DNA from: Gp6-AA40 sp963818645 | GTDB lineage: Bacteria > Acidobacteriota > Vicinamibacteria > Vicinamibacterales > UBA2999 | Assembly: GCA_963818645.1 (NCBI GenBank) | Contig: CAWFTF010000005.1 | Span: forward strand, 62,001-126,000 | Length of the DNA stretch: 64,000 bases | Direction: 5' to 3' | Shown: positions 27,152-36,049 of the stretch, one piece after another | Numbering within the stretch: position 1 is the first letter of the stretch | How the letters are laid out: the number at the start of each line of letters is the position of its first letter | Notes under the pieces: generated by a model | Database searches by the model: none | Told to the model about the DNA's origin: nothing | Seen by the model: only the letters and a program-made list of their open reading frames with translations | Made by a program: the position numbers and the translations under genes

Positions 27152-27158
27152 GGCGTTC

Positions 27159-27581
27159 TTACGAAGTGACCACGTCCGAGAAGAGCGACGGACCCCCGCG
27201 TCGCTGTTCGACGCGTCGCGCCTGTCCGTGTTTCTCTTCGCGTTGCTCTTCACACGCCTGGCACCGTGCCGCAAACGGCAACGCTCGCAACCGCGGTTCC
27301 GAGATCGCTGTCGCGCATTCAACGCAAGACCCGTACGTGCCCGCCTCAAGGCGCACGAGTGCGGCGTCGATGCGCCTCACCGTCTCCGCTCGCATCTGGA
27401 GCAGCGCGAGATCGATGTCTCCCTGACTGTGGGCGTCGGAGCGGTCGACGTCATCGCCACCCTGCTTCGATTGGTCCGTGCGTCCGTTTCGAATGCCGTG
27501 TCGGACTTCGCCCTCCAGTTCGCGCCGGCGATCACGGAGCATTCGTTCCAGATGAGCACGTCGTCTTGCGGTGTTGGTCAT
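27159..27581 (-). CDS. TraR/DksA family zinc-finger protein
   Basis: 140 aa from ATG 27581, preceded by GAGG eight bases upstream. An N-terminal coiled coil of Arg/Glu-rich helix (about residues 1-80) is followed by a C4 zinc finger, Cys-x2-Cys...Cys-x2-Cys (CVEC near 89, CQAC near 110), in the DksA arrangement. Such proteins enter the RNA polymerase secondary channel and adjust transcription under starvation or stress. It converges on the Crp/Fnr gene with only 7 bp between stops. The C-terminal tail after the zinc finger is longer than usual and Arg-rich. Confidence 0.87.
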   Translation of the reverse strand: MTNTARRRAHLERMLRDRRRELEGEVRHGIRNGRTDQSKQGGDDVDRSDAHSQGDIDLALLQMRAETVRRIDAALVRLEAGTYGSCVECATAISEPRLRALPFAARCQACEEQREEKHGQARRVEQRRGGPSLFSDVVTS

Positions 27582-27691
27582 CGTTGATTCCTCAAAGACT
27601 CCAGCGTGCCGGAAGCGGCCAACACCGTCTATCCCGTTGTGAACACCTGCGCTGAGACCTTCGACGTATGGTGATGACAGGAGTCCTACAC

Positions 27692-28012
27692 ATGAACACA
27701 CAGACACAGGAACATCGTCACTACGGCTTCGCGCTCGGACTCGTGACAGGCGCGTTCGTTGGCGCTGGCGTCGCGCTATGGCTCGCTCCCCGCGCCGCCT
27801 CGGAGCTTGGTGAACGCCTCACTAATTCGGCCAGAAGCCTCGGCGAGCGAGCCTCCGAACGACTTCACGAGGTCAACGCCCGCGTTGGCGAGGCCGTCGA
27901 CGAGCTCACCCACACGGGCCAGGGGGTTCGCGACGAGGTGGCCGGGGTCGTGGCGCGCAGCGCACGCGAAGTCGAACGCTTCGCGACCGCCTCCTCAACT
28001 CGATCGCTCTAG
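27692..28012 (+). CDS. YtxH domain protein
   Basis: 106 aa from ATG 27692, with AGGAG eight bases ahead. One N-terminal membrane helix of Gly/Ala type (YGFALGLVTGAFVGAGVALWLAPRA, residues 12-34) is followed by an amphipathic helical tail rich in Arg, Glu and Ala. This is the YtxH pattern (general-stress gene of Bacillus and widespread relatives). The role is probably at the membrane and is unknown in detail. It is divergent from the dksA-like gene and lies just ahead of the broken genes at 28.0-28.9 kb. Confidence 0.8.
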   Translation: MNTQTQEHRHYGFALGLVTGAFVGAGVALWLAPRAASELGERLTNSARSLGERASERLHEVNARVGEAVDELTHTGQGVRDEVAGVVARSAREVERFATASSTRSL

Positions 28013-28014
28013 GC

Positions 28015-28190
28015 GACGGCCGGCGCGGGTTCGCCAAACTGGATGTTGTACAACTCGGCATAGAATCCGCCGGCAGCCAACAACTCGTCGTGAGTGCCGC
28101 GCTCGCCCGGTGCGTGTCTTTCACGACGAAGATGGCGTCGGCGCGCACGATGCGGTCAAGGAGATGGTGAGCGACGACGACCGAGCGTGC
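28015..28190 (-). pseudogene. Remnant of an ABC exporter C-terminus (MsbA/MdlB-like)
   Basis: On the minus strand the sequence encodes SVVVAHHLLDRIVRADAIFVVKD and, after a one-base frame change near 28120, ERGTHDELLAAGGFYAELYNIQFGEPAPAVA and a stop. These are the H-loop region and the classic end of a fused-ATPase ABC exporter (about 55 of 600 residues). Everything upstream (membrane domain, Walker A, signature) is missing and is replaced by the truncated sigma-54 activator. The remnant can have no transport function. It marks one side of a deletion or rearrangement. Confidence 0.75.
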
Positions 28191-28206
28191 CTCAGTTCGC
28201 GATTCA

Positions 28207-28875
28207 TCAGAGTCGGTTGTAGAGTGTTGAGACTGATCCCGAAGCGTCTTGGCGGCCTTCCGTTTGCTCGTTAACAGGGAGAGGCTGAAATACCTTGAGC
28301 CGGTAGTACAAGTCTTCGCGAAGTTTGGCTTGCTTGATCGCTTCCTCGGGCTGCCGATTGGTCGCGGCGAGGAAGCGAATGTCGACCGGCAGCGGAGTTT
28401 CTCCTCCGGTGCGGGTGAACGTGCCGCTTTCGAGGACCCTGAGGAGCTTGACCTGCAGCTCCATGGGCATCTCCGTCACCTCGTCGAGGAAGAGGGTGCC
28501 GTGCGTCGCTCGCTCGAACACACCGTGGTGCCGTCGATCGGCGCCGGTGAAGCTGCCCCGCTCGTGACCGAAGAGCTCGCTCTCAATGAGCATGGGAGAG
28601 AGCGCGCTGCAATTCAATGCGACATACGGCCCGTGCCGCCGTCGGCTCAAGTCGTGAAGGGTTCGCGCGACCAGTTCCTTGCCAGTGCCGCTCTCTCCCA
28701 CGATGAGGACCGTGGCGTTCGTCGGTGCCACGCGTGAAATGTGCGCGTAGACCTCCTTCATCGGCGGAGACATGCCGACCAACCGGCCGAACCTGTGTTC
28801 CGCCACATCCTGGGACGGCCTGGTTCGCGATGGGAAGCGTGCAACTCGGGTGTCGGACGTCAGTTCGAGAGTCAT
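28207..28875 (-). pseudogene. Truncated sigma-54-dependent AAA+ activator (NtrC type)
   Basis: 222 aa with Walker A GESGTGKE near residue 60, the sigma-54 contact GSFTGA near 105, Walker B GTLFLDEVTEM near 124 and sensor I FLAATNRQPEEA. It breaks off after REDLYYRLKVFQ, where relatives continue with LPPLRER, sensor II and a Fis-type helix-turn-helix. The last 15-20 residues look unrelated. There is no receiver or PAS domain in front. Without lid and DNA-binding domains it is unlikely to work as an activator. The break point faces the ABC exporter remnant, so one event probably truncated both. Confidence 0.8.
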
Positions 28876-29037
28876 TGGAGCGGACTATGACTGATCCGAC
28901 TCGTGCGCACTGAGCAATAAGAGACAGGGGCTTAGTGCGTTAGTGCACAGCCAGATTCGCTGCGGCCTGCTACCGTGTTGTTGGTAGTCCCGCACGACCA
29001 GCGTCCGCGACTGGACGCATTCACAGGAAAGAACAAG

Positions 29038-29751
29038 ATGAACAGTAGATCGATGCTCACCACGGTTGCCGTGCTCTGCCTGGCCTTTGGTGTCAGCACC
29101 GTCGCGAGCGCACAGAAGAAAGCGAATCTCGAGGACGAGGTCGGCCAGTCGGAAAAGGCCGCCAAGGTCTTCGGCGAGATCATGGGCACTCCAGATAAGG
29201 GGATTCCCAAGGACCTGCTCGAGAAGGCCGAATGCGTCGCGGTGTTCCCGTCGGTGCTCAAGGCCGGCTTCGTCGTCGGTGGGCAGGGTGGGCGCGGCGT
29301 GGCCAGTTGCCGCACGGTCAACGGGTGGAGCGCTCCGGCTTACTTCACGCTGGGTGGGGCAAGCGTGGGATTCCAGATCGGCGCCGAGTCAACCGACCTC
29401 GTGATGCTCTTCATGAACAAGGACGGCTTGAACAGCCTGCTCTCGGATGAATTCACGCTGGGCGGCGACGCGTCTGTGGCCGCCGGGCCCGTCGGTCGGC
29501 AGGCCGGCGCAGAAACCGATCTGAAGCTCACTGCCCAGATCCTCTCCTATTCGCGCAGCAAGGGTCTGTTTGCCGGACTCGAGCTCAAGGGCCTCGTCAT
29601 CAAGGCGGACAAGGACGACATGCGCGACGTCTACGGCGCAGGCATCACGGCCAAAGAGGTACTGAAGGACAACAAAGTCACAGCGCCTATCGGCGTGCGG
29701 GCCTTCCCCCTCGCGCTCGGACGCTACTCGTCGCGCAACGCCACGGAATAA
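29038..29751 (+). CDS. SYLF (Ysc84-like) lipid-binding domain protein, exported
   Basis: 237 aa from ATG 29038, with a signal peptide ending at SAQ near residue 26. The SYLF domain follows, with LEKAECVAVFPSVLKAGFVVGGQGGRGV near 60 and the repeated Gly-rich LGGASVGFQIGAESTDLVMLFMN and LGGDASVAAGPVGRQ segments. SYLF domains bind phosphoinositide-type lipids in eukaryotes; bacterial secreted versions are of unknown role and often sit with stress genes. RBS AGGA precedes the start. DUF3309 follows about 100 bp downstream. Confidence 0.88.
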   Translation: MNSRSMLTTVAVLCLAFGVSTVASAQKKANLEDEVGQSEKAAKVFGEIMGTPDKGIPKDLLEKAECVAVFPSVLKAGFVVGGQGGRGVASCRTVNGWSAPAYFTLGGASVGFQIGAESTDLVMLFMNKDGLNSLLSDEFTLGGDASVAAGPVGRQAGAETDLKLTAQILSYSRSKGLFAGLELKGLVIKADKDDMRDVYGAGITAKEVLKDNKVTAPIGVRAFPLALGRYSSRNATE

Positions 29752-29850
29752 CAGCTCGCGCTCACCGGCGCGGTCGTGATGTCGCGCCGGTAGACGCAGT
29801 GAGAATCGACGCGTTGTTCACCAAGCCACCGTTTCAACAAGGAGAAGTCC

Positions 29851-30003
29851 ATGGTCACCATACTGTTCGTCGTACTTGTGCTGATGCTGGTCGGCGCGTT
29901 GCCGTCGTGGCGTCACAGTCGGAACTGGGGCTACTATCCCAGCGGCGGCGCTGGCCTGGTGCTTCTCGTCCTGGTCGTCCTGCTGCTGTCAGGTCGACTC
30001 TAA
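29851..30003 (+). CDS. DUF3309 family small membrane protein
   Basis: 50-aa protein with GGAG seven bases before the ATG. Two hydrophobic helices (VTILFVVLVLMLVGALP and AGLVLLVLVVLLL) flank the conserved SWRHSRNWGYYPSGG loop. This pattern, including the WGYxPSGG motif, is the DUF3309 family, common in proteobacteria and acidobacteria and often near YtxH, CsbD-like and other envelope-stress genes. Function unknown. Confidence 0.85.
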   Translation: MVTILFVVLVLMLVGALPSWRHSRNWGYYPSGGAGLVLLVLVVLLLSGRL

Positions 30004-30010
30004 CGGTCGA

Positions 30011-31516
30011 TTACGGCTTCTTGCACACGAAGGAGTCGGCTGCATCGAGGCTTCCCGCGCCTGTGTAGGTGGCGATCTCCGGATGCGGGCAGAGCGGGCG
30101 TCTGCGATCGACCGCGGCGCCCGTCAGGTGCTCGGCGACGATCTGCTTCGGCGCTTCGCCCTTCTCAACCCAGCGCTCGATCACGCCCATGCGATCAAAG
30201 CTGTCAGGACCGGCGCCGCCGCGGCAGTGCGTCATGCCCGGCATCATGAACAGTCGAATCGAGTCGGCAGACGACTTCGTCGCACCAACCACGGCCTGAT
30301 GGTAGTTGACGCTGTTCATGGGCGCGACGAGTTGATCGTTCCACCCGTGGTACATCAGGACCTTCCCGCCTCGCGCAAAGTACGGCTGAAGGTTTGGGTC
30401 GGTCGCGTCGATCACCTGGCTCGCCGCTTTTTCAGCGAGAGCGACGTCGCGATCGAAGTCCAGCGTGCGGAAGTCCCACCCGGGATCGTTGGCGACGACG
30501 AACTGAAAGAACTCCACGGCTTCGCGCACCGGCTCTGGCCCGGCCAGCCCGCCCCATCCCAGCTCGCTTCCCGGCTGCAGCGCGGGGAAGATCTCCTTGC
30601 CTGTCCGCGGGTTCATCGCTGGCGTGTAGATCTGCTTCGCCGCAGCAACCTGCGGCGCAGTCAGACAAGACACGGCATCACCAGCCTTGCACTGCAGCGT
30701 TGCAGGATCGAAGCGGCAACGATCCGGTGACGTCAGCAGGCCGTCTTTCGCGCCATCGTCTGCATCGCACTTTGCGAGCGCGGCATCGTTGATCGTCTTG
30801 TACTTCGCCGGCGGGATGTAGCTCGCATCGTCTTTGTGCACCGCCTGCGCAACCCACAGCTCCCAGATCATCTGGTGCACGCGTGCGTTCACCGGCGCGC
30901 CGGCAATGATGCCGTCGTAGTCCGCCGGATAGCGCTGCGCTTCCATCAGACCTTGACGCCCACCCGTCGAACATCCGTTCCAGTACGAATACTGCGGCGC
31001 ACTACCGTAGAACGCTCGAATGACTGCCTTGGCCGCGACGGTCATCTCGTGAACAGCCCGATATCCGTAGTCCACAAGACGCTCGGGATGCCCGGGCACA
31101 AAGCTGGCCGTGTTGCCTGCGTGTCCGGTGTCGGTGCCCGCGGTTGCGTAGCCGCCGGTCACAGCCTGCGCCATCGCCGCATACGGAATCACACCCGCCC
31201 AGGCGCCATTGCCCACCGACTGCAGTTTCCGATTCCAACCGCTCATGGGCAGCCAGAACTCAGTCTTGATCTCTGAGTCAGTCGTCGGTTTCAAGGTCGC
31301 CGCGACGCGACAGAACGTCGGGAGATTCGCAATCGTGGCATTCGGGTTCGTGGCCCCTGGAGGTGTGAAACTCCCGGTCACAACGACCGCCGTAGTCACC
31401 GATACGTTCTCGAGCGAGAGCGACTTCAAACCGTCGCACGATTGAGGCGTCTGCGCGAACAGCGGACCGGCGTATAAGAGGACGACAAGCGAGAGCAGAT
31501 GACGATGGTTGGGCAT
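30011..31516 (-). CDS. Tannase/feruloyl esterase family hydrolase, exported
   Basis: Secreted esterase of 501 aa (signal peptide to about residue 21). The nucleophile elbow is YWNGCSTGGRQGLMEAQRYP with Ser near 182; the family pairs this Ser with a Cys-bridged active site. Later come YHGWNDQLVAPMNSVNYH (Asp) and MPGMTHCRGGAGPD (His). The Cys before the Ser and the Cys after the catalytic His form the expected CS-D-HC disulfide. A lid domain with Cys-rich calcium-type loops lies between. The likely substrates are phenolic esters of plant origin (tannins, feruloyl or related). It stands alone, 8 bp from the stop of the DUF3309 gene. Confidence 0.9.
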   Translation of the reverse strand: MPNHRHLLSLVVLLYAGPLFAQTPQSCDGLKSLSLENVSVTTAVVVTGSFTPPGATNPNATIANLPTFCRVAATLKPTTDSEIKTEFWLPMSGWNRKLQSVGNGAWAGVIPYAAMAQAVTGGYATAGTDTGHAGNTASFVPGHPERLVDYGYRAVHEMTVAAKAVIRAFYGSAPQYSYWNGCSTGGRQGLMEAQRYPADYDGIIAGAPVNARVHQMIWELWVAQAVHKDDASYIPPAKYKTINDAALAKCDADDGAKDGLLTSPDRCRFDPATLQCKAGDAVSCLTAPQVAAAKQIYTPAMNPRTGKEIFPALQPGSELGWGGLAGPEPVREAVEFFQFVVANDPGWDFRTLDFDRDVALAEKAASQVIDATDPNLQPYFARGGKVLMYHGWNDQLVAPMNSVNYHQAVVGATKSSADSIRLFMMPGMTHCRGGAGPDSFDRMGVIERWVEKGEAPKQIVAEHLTGAAVDRRRPLCPHPEIATYTGAGSLDAADSFVCKKP

Positions 31517-31565
31517 GAAGGAATCCTGCGGGTCCGGCGATGCTCCGCCGAACGAGGCGGGAAGG

Positions 31566-32396
31566 TCAAGGGGGGAATCCCACCGACAACTTCACGGCGG
31601 TGTACTCAGAGTGGATCGTGCCGTCAGCTGCGCGAATGACGAGTGGGGGCTCGACCCACGTGCGCCCGCGAACAACCTGTGGCAGATCGGTTGCGCGCAT
31701 CATCAGGAAGAGTCCGACCAAAGGAGGTTCGCCTTCGCGGAACACAACAGGGCGGCGCCTGATGAGAGTCGCATCTGCTGCTCGCGCAGCAGTCTCGAGG
31801 CGGGGGCGCTGGTCCTCGGGAAAGACACAGGCGAAGACTCCACCAGGGGCGAGGTGTGCGACAGCCACGCGCGCGTAGTCTGTGATGTCACCGCGCAGTT
31901 CGAAGCGACACGCCACCTTCTGCGGATGGTCTCCTTCGATTCCGGTGCCGGGAGGGAAGTACGGCGGGCTGCCGAGCACAAGGTCGAAGGTTTCGCTCGC
32001 ACCGAGTGCGGCGGTATCACGAAAGTCCGCGCGACGAATCTCGTACCTGGACTCAAGTCCGTTGTATGCGGCTGACTTGCGCGCCAGGCGAACACTGTCT
32101 TCCTGCGCTTCGATCGTGACAAACGTCGCACCCGGAAGCCGCCACGCCGCAATCATCCCGACCGAGCCGATTCCCGAACCGAGATCGAGCACGCGAGACG
32201 CCGTCGGCGCCCAGCTCGTCCCATACCACGCCGTCAGTACGTCGTCGGTCGAGAAGCGATGTCCATCGCGAAGCTGGAAGATTCGAAAGTGCCCGCTGAT
32301 CGCATCGAGCGTTTCTTCGGCGGGCACCGATGGCGGCGCGAGCACGCCGGGTGGAATCGGGCCCGGCTTTGCCCAACCTTTGAAATGCGTGTCCAA
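31566..32396 (-). CDS. TrmN6/YfiC-like tRNA or rRNA N6-adenine methyltransferase
   Basis: SAM-dependent methylase of about 276 aa. Motif I is VLDLGSGIGSVGMI, followed by VTIEAQEDSVRLARKSAAYNGL and the catalytic motif LVLGSPPYFPPGTG, where SPPY replaces NPPY. This matches the group of YfiC/TrmN6-like enzymes that modify tRNA or rRNA adenine. The frame is open up to 32450, but residues upstream of about 32396 are the translation of a heptamer array (WELDVGSWTLGV), so a TTG at 32396 after a weak AGG is the likelier start. Divergent from the fused E1 gene. Confidence 0.78.
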   Translation of the reverse strand: MDTHFKGWAKPGPIPPGVLAPPSVPAEETLDAISGHFRIFQLRDGHRFSTDDVLTAWYGTSWAPTASRVLDLGSGIGSVGMIAAWRLPGATFVTIEAQEDSVRLARKSAAYNGLESRYEIRRADFRDTAALGASETFDLVLGSPPYFPPGTGIEGDHPQKVACRFELRGDITDYARVAVAHLAPGGVFACVFPEDQRPRLETAARAADATLIRRRPVVFREGEPPLVGLFLMMRATDLPQVVRGRTWVEPPLVIRAADGTIHSEYTAVKLSVGFPP

Positions 32397-32405
32397 AGAC
32401 CTGTC

Positions 32406-32442
32406 GACTCCCAACGTCCAACTCCCAACGTCCAACTCCCAA
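32406..32442. repeat. Heptamer repeat array (CAACTCC/CAACGTC family)
   Basis: Five 7-bp steps alternate CAACTCC and CAACGTC in the divergent gap between the TrmN6-like gene and the E1 gene. Read on the minus strand they are open and can extend the upstream end of the methylase frame, which misleads start prediction. Confidence 0.85.
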
Positions 32443-32457
32443 GGTACCATCGACTCG

Positions 32458-34912
32458 ATGTCGACGCTCGCTGATCGGCTGATGTCGTTCGTGGTCGAGC
32501 GATATCCGTTCGCGCTGCCGGCCGTGCGACGAGCGTTGGAATCGTGTGACCTCGCACGGGTCGCAGATCAGAGGACGATCGAGGATCTGCGGCCGCAGTT
32601 CTGCCAGGCGCTCGGGAAGAGTCTCGGCGACATCTCGGTCAACGGCGTGCCAGACACGACCCCTGGAGTCACGGCAGACAACCAGGCTCCACAGCGCGCG
32701 CGACGAGCTCGTTGCCGCATGCGACGGCTTCCTGATCCGTGAAGCGATTGCGACCTCGCTGACCGCGGATGAACGCCGCGAGATCCTGCGCGGGATGATT
32801 CTGACTCGCGCCGTGGACAATCGCCTCAAGCAGTTCTTCCTCAGCGGTGAGATCACATTCGACGACGTTCCGTTTCAGGGAAAAGGATTCAGGTCGCTCG
32901 GGCAGGAGGCCGTTTACGCTGCCGGTATCCGGCTGAAACGCGGCGCACAGTGGCGTGACGCCGAGAGCGGCTGGCAGGGCGACATTGTCGGCCCCATCAT
33001 CCGCGATCTTGGTGTCGCTCTCGCGATGCGGCCCGAACCAGCTACGGTCCGCATGGTCCTCAACGCGCAGATGGCCAAAGCCGGTCCTCCCATGGACGGC
33101 CGCGATCTGCACATCGGCGACTGGGAGTGGGGAATCCTGCCGGCCACGGCGCCGCTGTCGATCAGCACGCTGTCCATTGCCGGCATCGCGATGGCGTTCT
33201 CGCGCGAAGGCAGCGGGCGCGTCGCCCTCTCGTTCATTGGCGAGGGCGGTTCGTCGCTCGGCGAGTGGCACGAAGCGATCAACTTGTGCGCCGCACGACA
33301 TCTGCCCGCGGTGTTCTGCATCGAGAACAATCAGACAGCGCTCTCGACATCTGTTTCCGAACAGTCCGCGGCTCGCGTGTTTGCGGACAAAGCCGCCGGC
33401 TACGGCATTCCCGGTATCACGATCGACGGCACGGATCCCGACCTGGTGGCCGCGGCGTTTACGTGGGCGGCGGATCGCGCGCGCGCCGGCGCTGGACCCG
33501 CGCTCATTGAGCTCGTGTCCATGAGGATGTCCGGACACGCGCACCACGACGACATGCTTTTCCTCGGCAAGGAACCGTCAATCGGGTGGGACTATCCGAA
33601 GTTGTCGCGCGGCGCGTACGCGGATGCCGATTTGTATTCGTTCTGGGCTGCAAGAGATCCGATCGTCATTTACGCGACGCGCCTCGAGGCCGCCGGAATC
33701 ATCACGGGCTCCGAGGTCGAGCGCCTCAAACAGGAAGCGCTCGAGCTCGTCGAGACCGAAGCGCGGGCCGTGATCGATGCACCGTGGCCGGAACCGGCGG
33801 ACGCCGGCACGCGAGTCTACGCAGGCGATTCACTCGAGCAGCGCGTCGAGCCTCTCGAACCGGAGTCGCGGCTTGCGGTCGATCTGAGTCCGCCGCTGCC
33901 GCCCGAAGACCCAGGGCTCCCGTTCGATCGCAAGGGGCACACATTCCTGGATGCCATCGCCCTCGGCATCGCCGACGCGCTCAGGAGCGATCGACGAGTC
34001 TTCGTCTACGGCGAAGATGTCGGCGGCAGGTACGGCAATTCGTTTCTTCTGTTGCGGCCGCTGCTCGCGGAGTTCGGCGATCGCATCATCAATTCACCAA
34101 TTGCTGAAAGCGGTGTCCTGGGTGTGTGCATCGGGGCTGCTCTCGCCGGTCAACGGCCGATCGGCGAAATGCAGTTCAATGATTTCGTCGCCAGCGGCTT
34201 CAACCAACTCGTGAACAATGCGGCCAAGATCCGCTACCGGTGGGGTGGGTCGGTCCCGATGGTGGTGCGCATGCCATGGGGCGGCTTGCGGCATGCCGGG
34301 CCGTATCACTCACAGAACACAGAGGCGTGGTTCTATCGCACGCCCGGCTTGAAAATCGTGGCGCCGTCAACGCCAGAGGACGCGCGTGCGCTGATGGCTG
34401 CGGCTGTCGCCGATCCCGATCCCGTGCTCTTCTACGAGCACATCGCGCTCTATCGCGACCCGGCGATCAGGCAGCTACTCCTTTCGTCGCCACCGGCACC
34501 GCTCCCACTCGGACAGGCGGCGCTTCGACGCGCAGGCGACGACCTGGCGCTCATCTCTTATGGCGCTTACGTCCACGTGGCGCTGCGGGCCGCGGCAACG
34601 CTCGCGGCAGAAGGCATTCGGGCAAGCGTCCTCGATCTTCGGACGCTGTCGCCGCTCGACCGTCCCGCAGTCCTGGCGGTCGCCCGTCATTGTTCGCGGG
34701 TGCTGATCGTCCAAGAGGACACGCGCACGGGCAGCATCGGTGAGAGTCTCGCTGCGTTCATCCAGGAGCAGGCATTCGAGTCGCTCGACGCGCCCGTGCG
34801 GATCGTGGGCTCGCTCGATACGCCCGTGCCCTACTCACCGCCGCTCGAGGAATACTTCCTGCCGTCGCAACAGGAGATCGAGCGCGCCGCCCGTCTGTTG
34901 ATTGCATACTGA
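32458..34912 (+). CDS. Fused alpha-beta 2-oxoacid dehydrogenase E1 (branched-chain type), frameshift near 32,685
   Basis: Thiamine-diphosphate E1 of a 2-oxoacid dehydrogenase complex with alpha and beta chains joined in one polypeptide of about 817 aa. The alpha half (to about 33,850) has FRSLGQEAVYAAG, the TPP-binding FIGEGGSSLGEWHEAIN...ENNQTAL block and GHAHHDD. The beta half (from about 33,940) has VFVYGEDVGGRYG, IINSPIAESGVLGVCIGAALAGQRPIGEMQF and the PYHSQNTEAWFYRTPGLKIVAPSTPEDA segment. The first 75 residues (MSTLADRLMSFVVERYPF...) are in another frame from the rest. The switch, in the AACCAGGCTCC region, is probably a single-base error. The E2 and E3 genes at 46.4-49.3 kb could be partners. 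Confidence 0.83.
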
Positions 34913-34967
34913 TTCGCGATCGCGGTAATCGGAAGCGGAGCCGACGCGGTAAGATGCTCGCGCACGC

Positions 34968-35267
34968 ATGTGGATCCTAAAGACGATCACTGAAGACCTT
35001 CCTGAACGTACTTTCCGAATTCTCTCCGGCGCCGTCCGCACCATCGGCCGATCGACCGGCGCCGACTTCATCGTCGACGCGGCGCTCGTCTCGCGAGTGC
35101 ATTGCCGGTTGTCGGCGCTGCCGACCGGCGAGCTCGAAGTGCGCGACCTCGCCAGCACGAACGGCACTTACGTCAATGGCGCGCGAGTGGAGACGGCTCG
35201 CCTTGCCACGGGCGATCGACTGAAGGTGGGGCGCGTCGAGCTCGTTGCGACCCAGGAAGTGGATTAA
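34968..35267 (+). CDS. FHA domain protein
   Basis: 99-aa protein made of a single forkhead-associated domain that binds phosphothreonine peptides. The core residues are all there: TIGRSTGADFIVD near residue 25 (GR-S), LVSRVHCRL near 40 (S-x-x-H) and DLASTNGTYVNGARV near 60 (NG). There is no signal or extra domain. A pseudokinase gene and a receiver-like gene lie 1-2 kb downstream, so a phospho-signalling theme runs through this region, but I see no active kinase in the window. It ends 4 bp into the converging MBL gene. Confidence 0.9.
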   Translation: MWILKTITEDLPERTFRILSGAVRTIGRSTGADFIVDAALVSRVHCRLSALPTGELEVRDLASTNGTYVNGARVETARLATGDRLKVGRVELVATQEVD

Positions 35268-35917
35268 GTCGCGGCGAGATACTCGAGCACGAATGGATTC
35301 GTCGTCCGCTCGCGCGCGATGGTCGTGTCCGCTCCGTGACCCGGATGGACGACCGCCTCGTCGCCGAGAGGAAACAGCACCTTCGTGATCGATCGCATCA
35401 GCACCTTATAGTCGCCGCCAGGAAGATCGGTGCGCCCGATCGAACCCGCAAACAGCGTGTCGCCGACGAACAGCTCGGTCGCCTTCTGCCCGCTGCGACC
35501 GATCTGAAGGCACACGCCGCCGGGACAGTGCCCGGGCGTGTGGTGCACCTGGACGACGTAGTCGCCAAAGGTCACCGGCGTCCCGTCGTAGTAGATGTCA
35601 ACCGGCGGCGGCTGTCGGACCGAGAAGCCGAACATGGCGCCCTGCTCCACTGCGCCCTCGTAGAGAAACAGGTCGTCCTTGTGCAGGTAGACCGGCGCGC
35701 TGTATTCGTCCTTCATCCTTCCGACGCCGGTGATGTGATCGATGTGCGCGTGCGTCAGCAGGATCAACCTGACGTCGACGTCCAGATCCCGAACGGACGC
35801 CACGAGCTGATCGGCCTCGTCGCCAGGATCGATGATGGCGGCTTCGCGCGTGCGCTCGCAGCCGACGATGAAGCCGTTCTTGTAGAAGGGAGCGACTGCG
35901 CGGACTTCGAGGATCAT
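35264..35917 (-). CDS. MBL-fold metallohydrolase, glyoxalase II-like
   Basis: 217 aa with the zinc-binding LLTHAHIDHITGVGRMK near residue 54, HTPGHCPGG near 130, and GDTLFAGSIGRTDLPGGDY near 153 giving the bridging Asp, then VVHPGHGADTTI near 193. The spacing matches the short glyoxalase II/persulfide-dioxygenase-like group. The GSIGRTDLPGG stretch is the classic marker of the bacterial hydroxyacylglutathione hydrolase-like (YcbL) subfamily. The thioester substrate is not known. Convergent 4-bp overlap with the FHA gene. Confidence 0.9.
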   Translation of the reverse strand: MILEVRAVAPFYKNGFIVGCERTREAAIIDPGDEADQLVASVRDLDVDVRLILLTHAHIDHITGVGRMKDEYSAPVYLHKDDLFLYEGAVEQGAMFGFSVRQPPPVDIYYDGTPVTFGDYVVQVHHTPGHCPGGVCLQIGRSGQKATELFVGDTLFAGSIGRTDLPGGDYKVLMRSITKVLFPLGDEAVVHPGHGADTTIARERTTNPFVLEYLAAT

Positions 35918-35943
35918 GCGGCTACAATCCTATTACTCTACCG

Positions 35944-36036
35944 CTCGCTTGTGTTGAGGCCTTCGTTGTGGTTCCGCGCAAAAGCTCCGCCGGTTCCAAT
36001 TAGAACGACGTTGCCAACAGCACCAACACAAGCGAG
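35944..36036. promoter_or_regulatory. Leader with 13-bp perfect inverted repeat before the receiver gene
   Basis: CTCGCTTGTGTTG at 35944-35956 is matched exactly by its reverse complement CAACACAAGCGAG at 36024-36036. The enclosed 67 bases contain the smaller palindrome GTTC...GAAC near 35993-36005. The second arm ends 13 bp before the ATG of the receiver gene. The transcript could fold into a long stem that affects translation, or the arms may be paired binding sites. No known riboswitch pattern was recognised. Confidence 0.5.
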
Positions 36037-36049
36037 GTCTGGGGTAAAC

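Noticed and set aside
31882..32742. 286-aa plus-strand frame as a single gene
   Set aside because: Only its last 95 codons (from 32,458) resemble coding sequence, and they are the beginning of the fused E1; the rest is antisense to the TrmN6-like gene.
35993..36020. tRNA fragment in the receiver leader
   Set aside because: A GGTTCCAAT stretch resembles a T-arm, but no acceptor stem or anticodon arm can be drawn around it.
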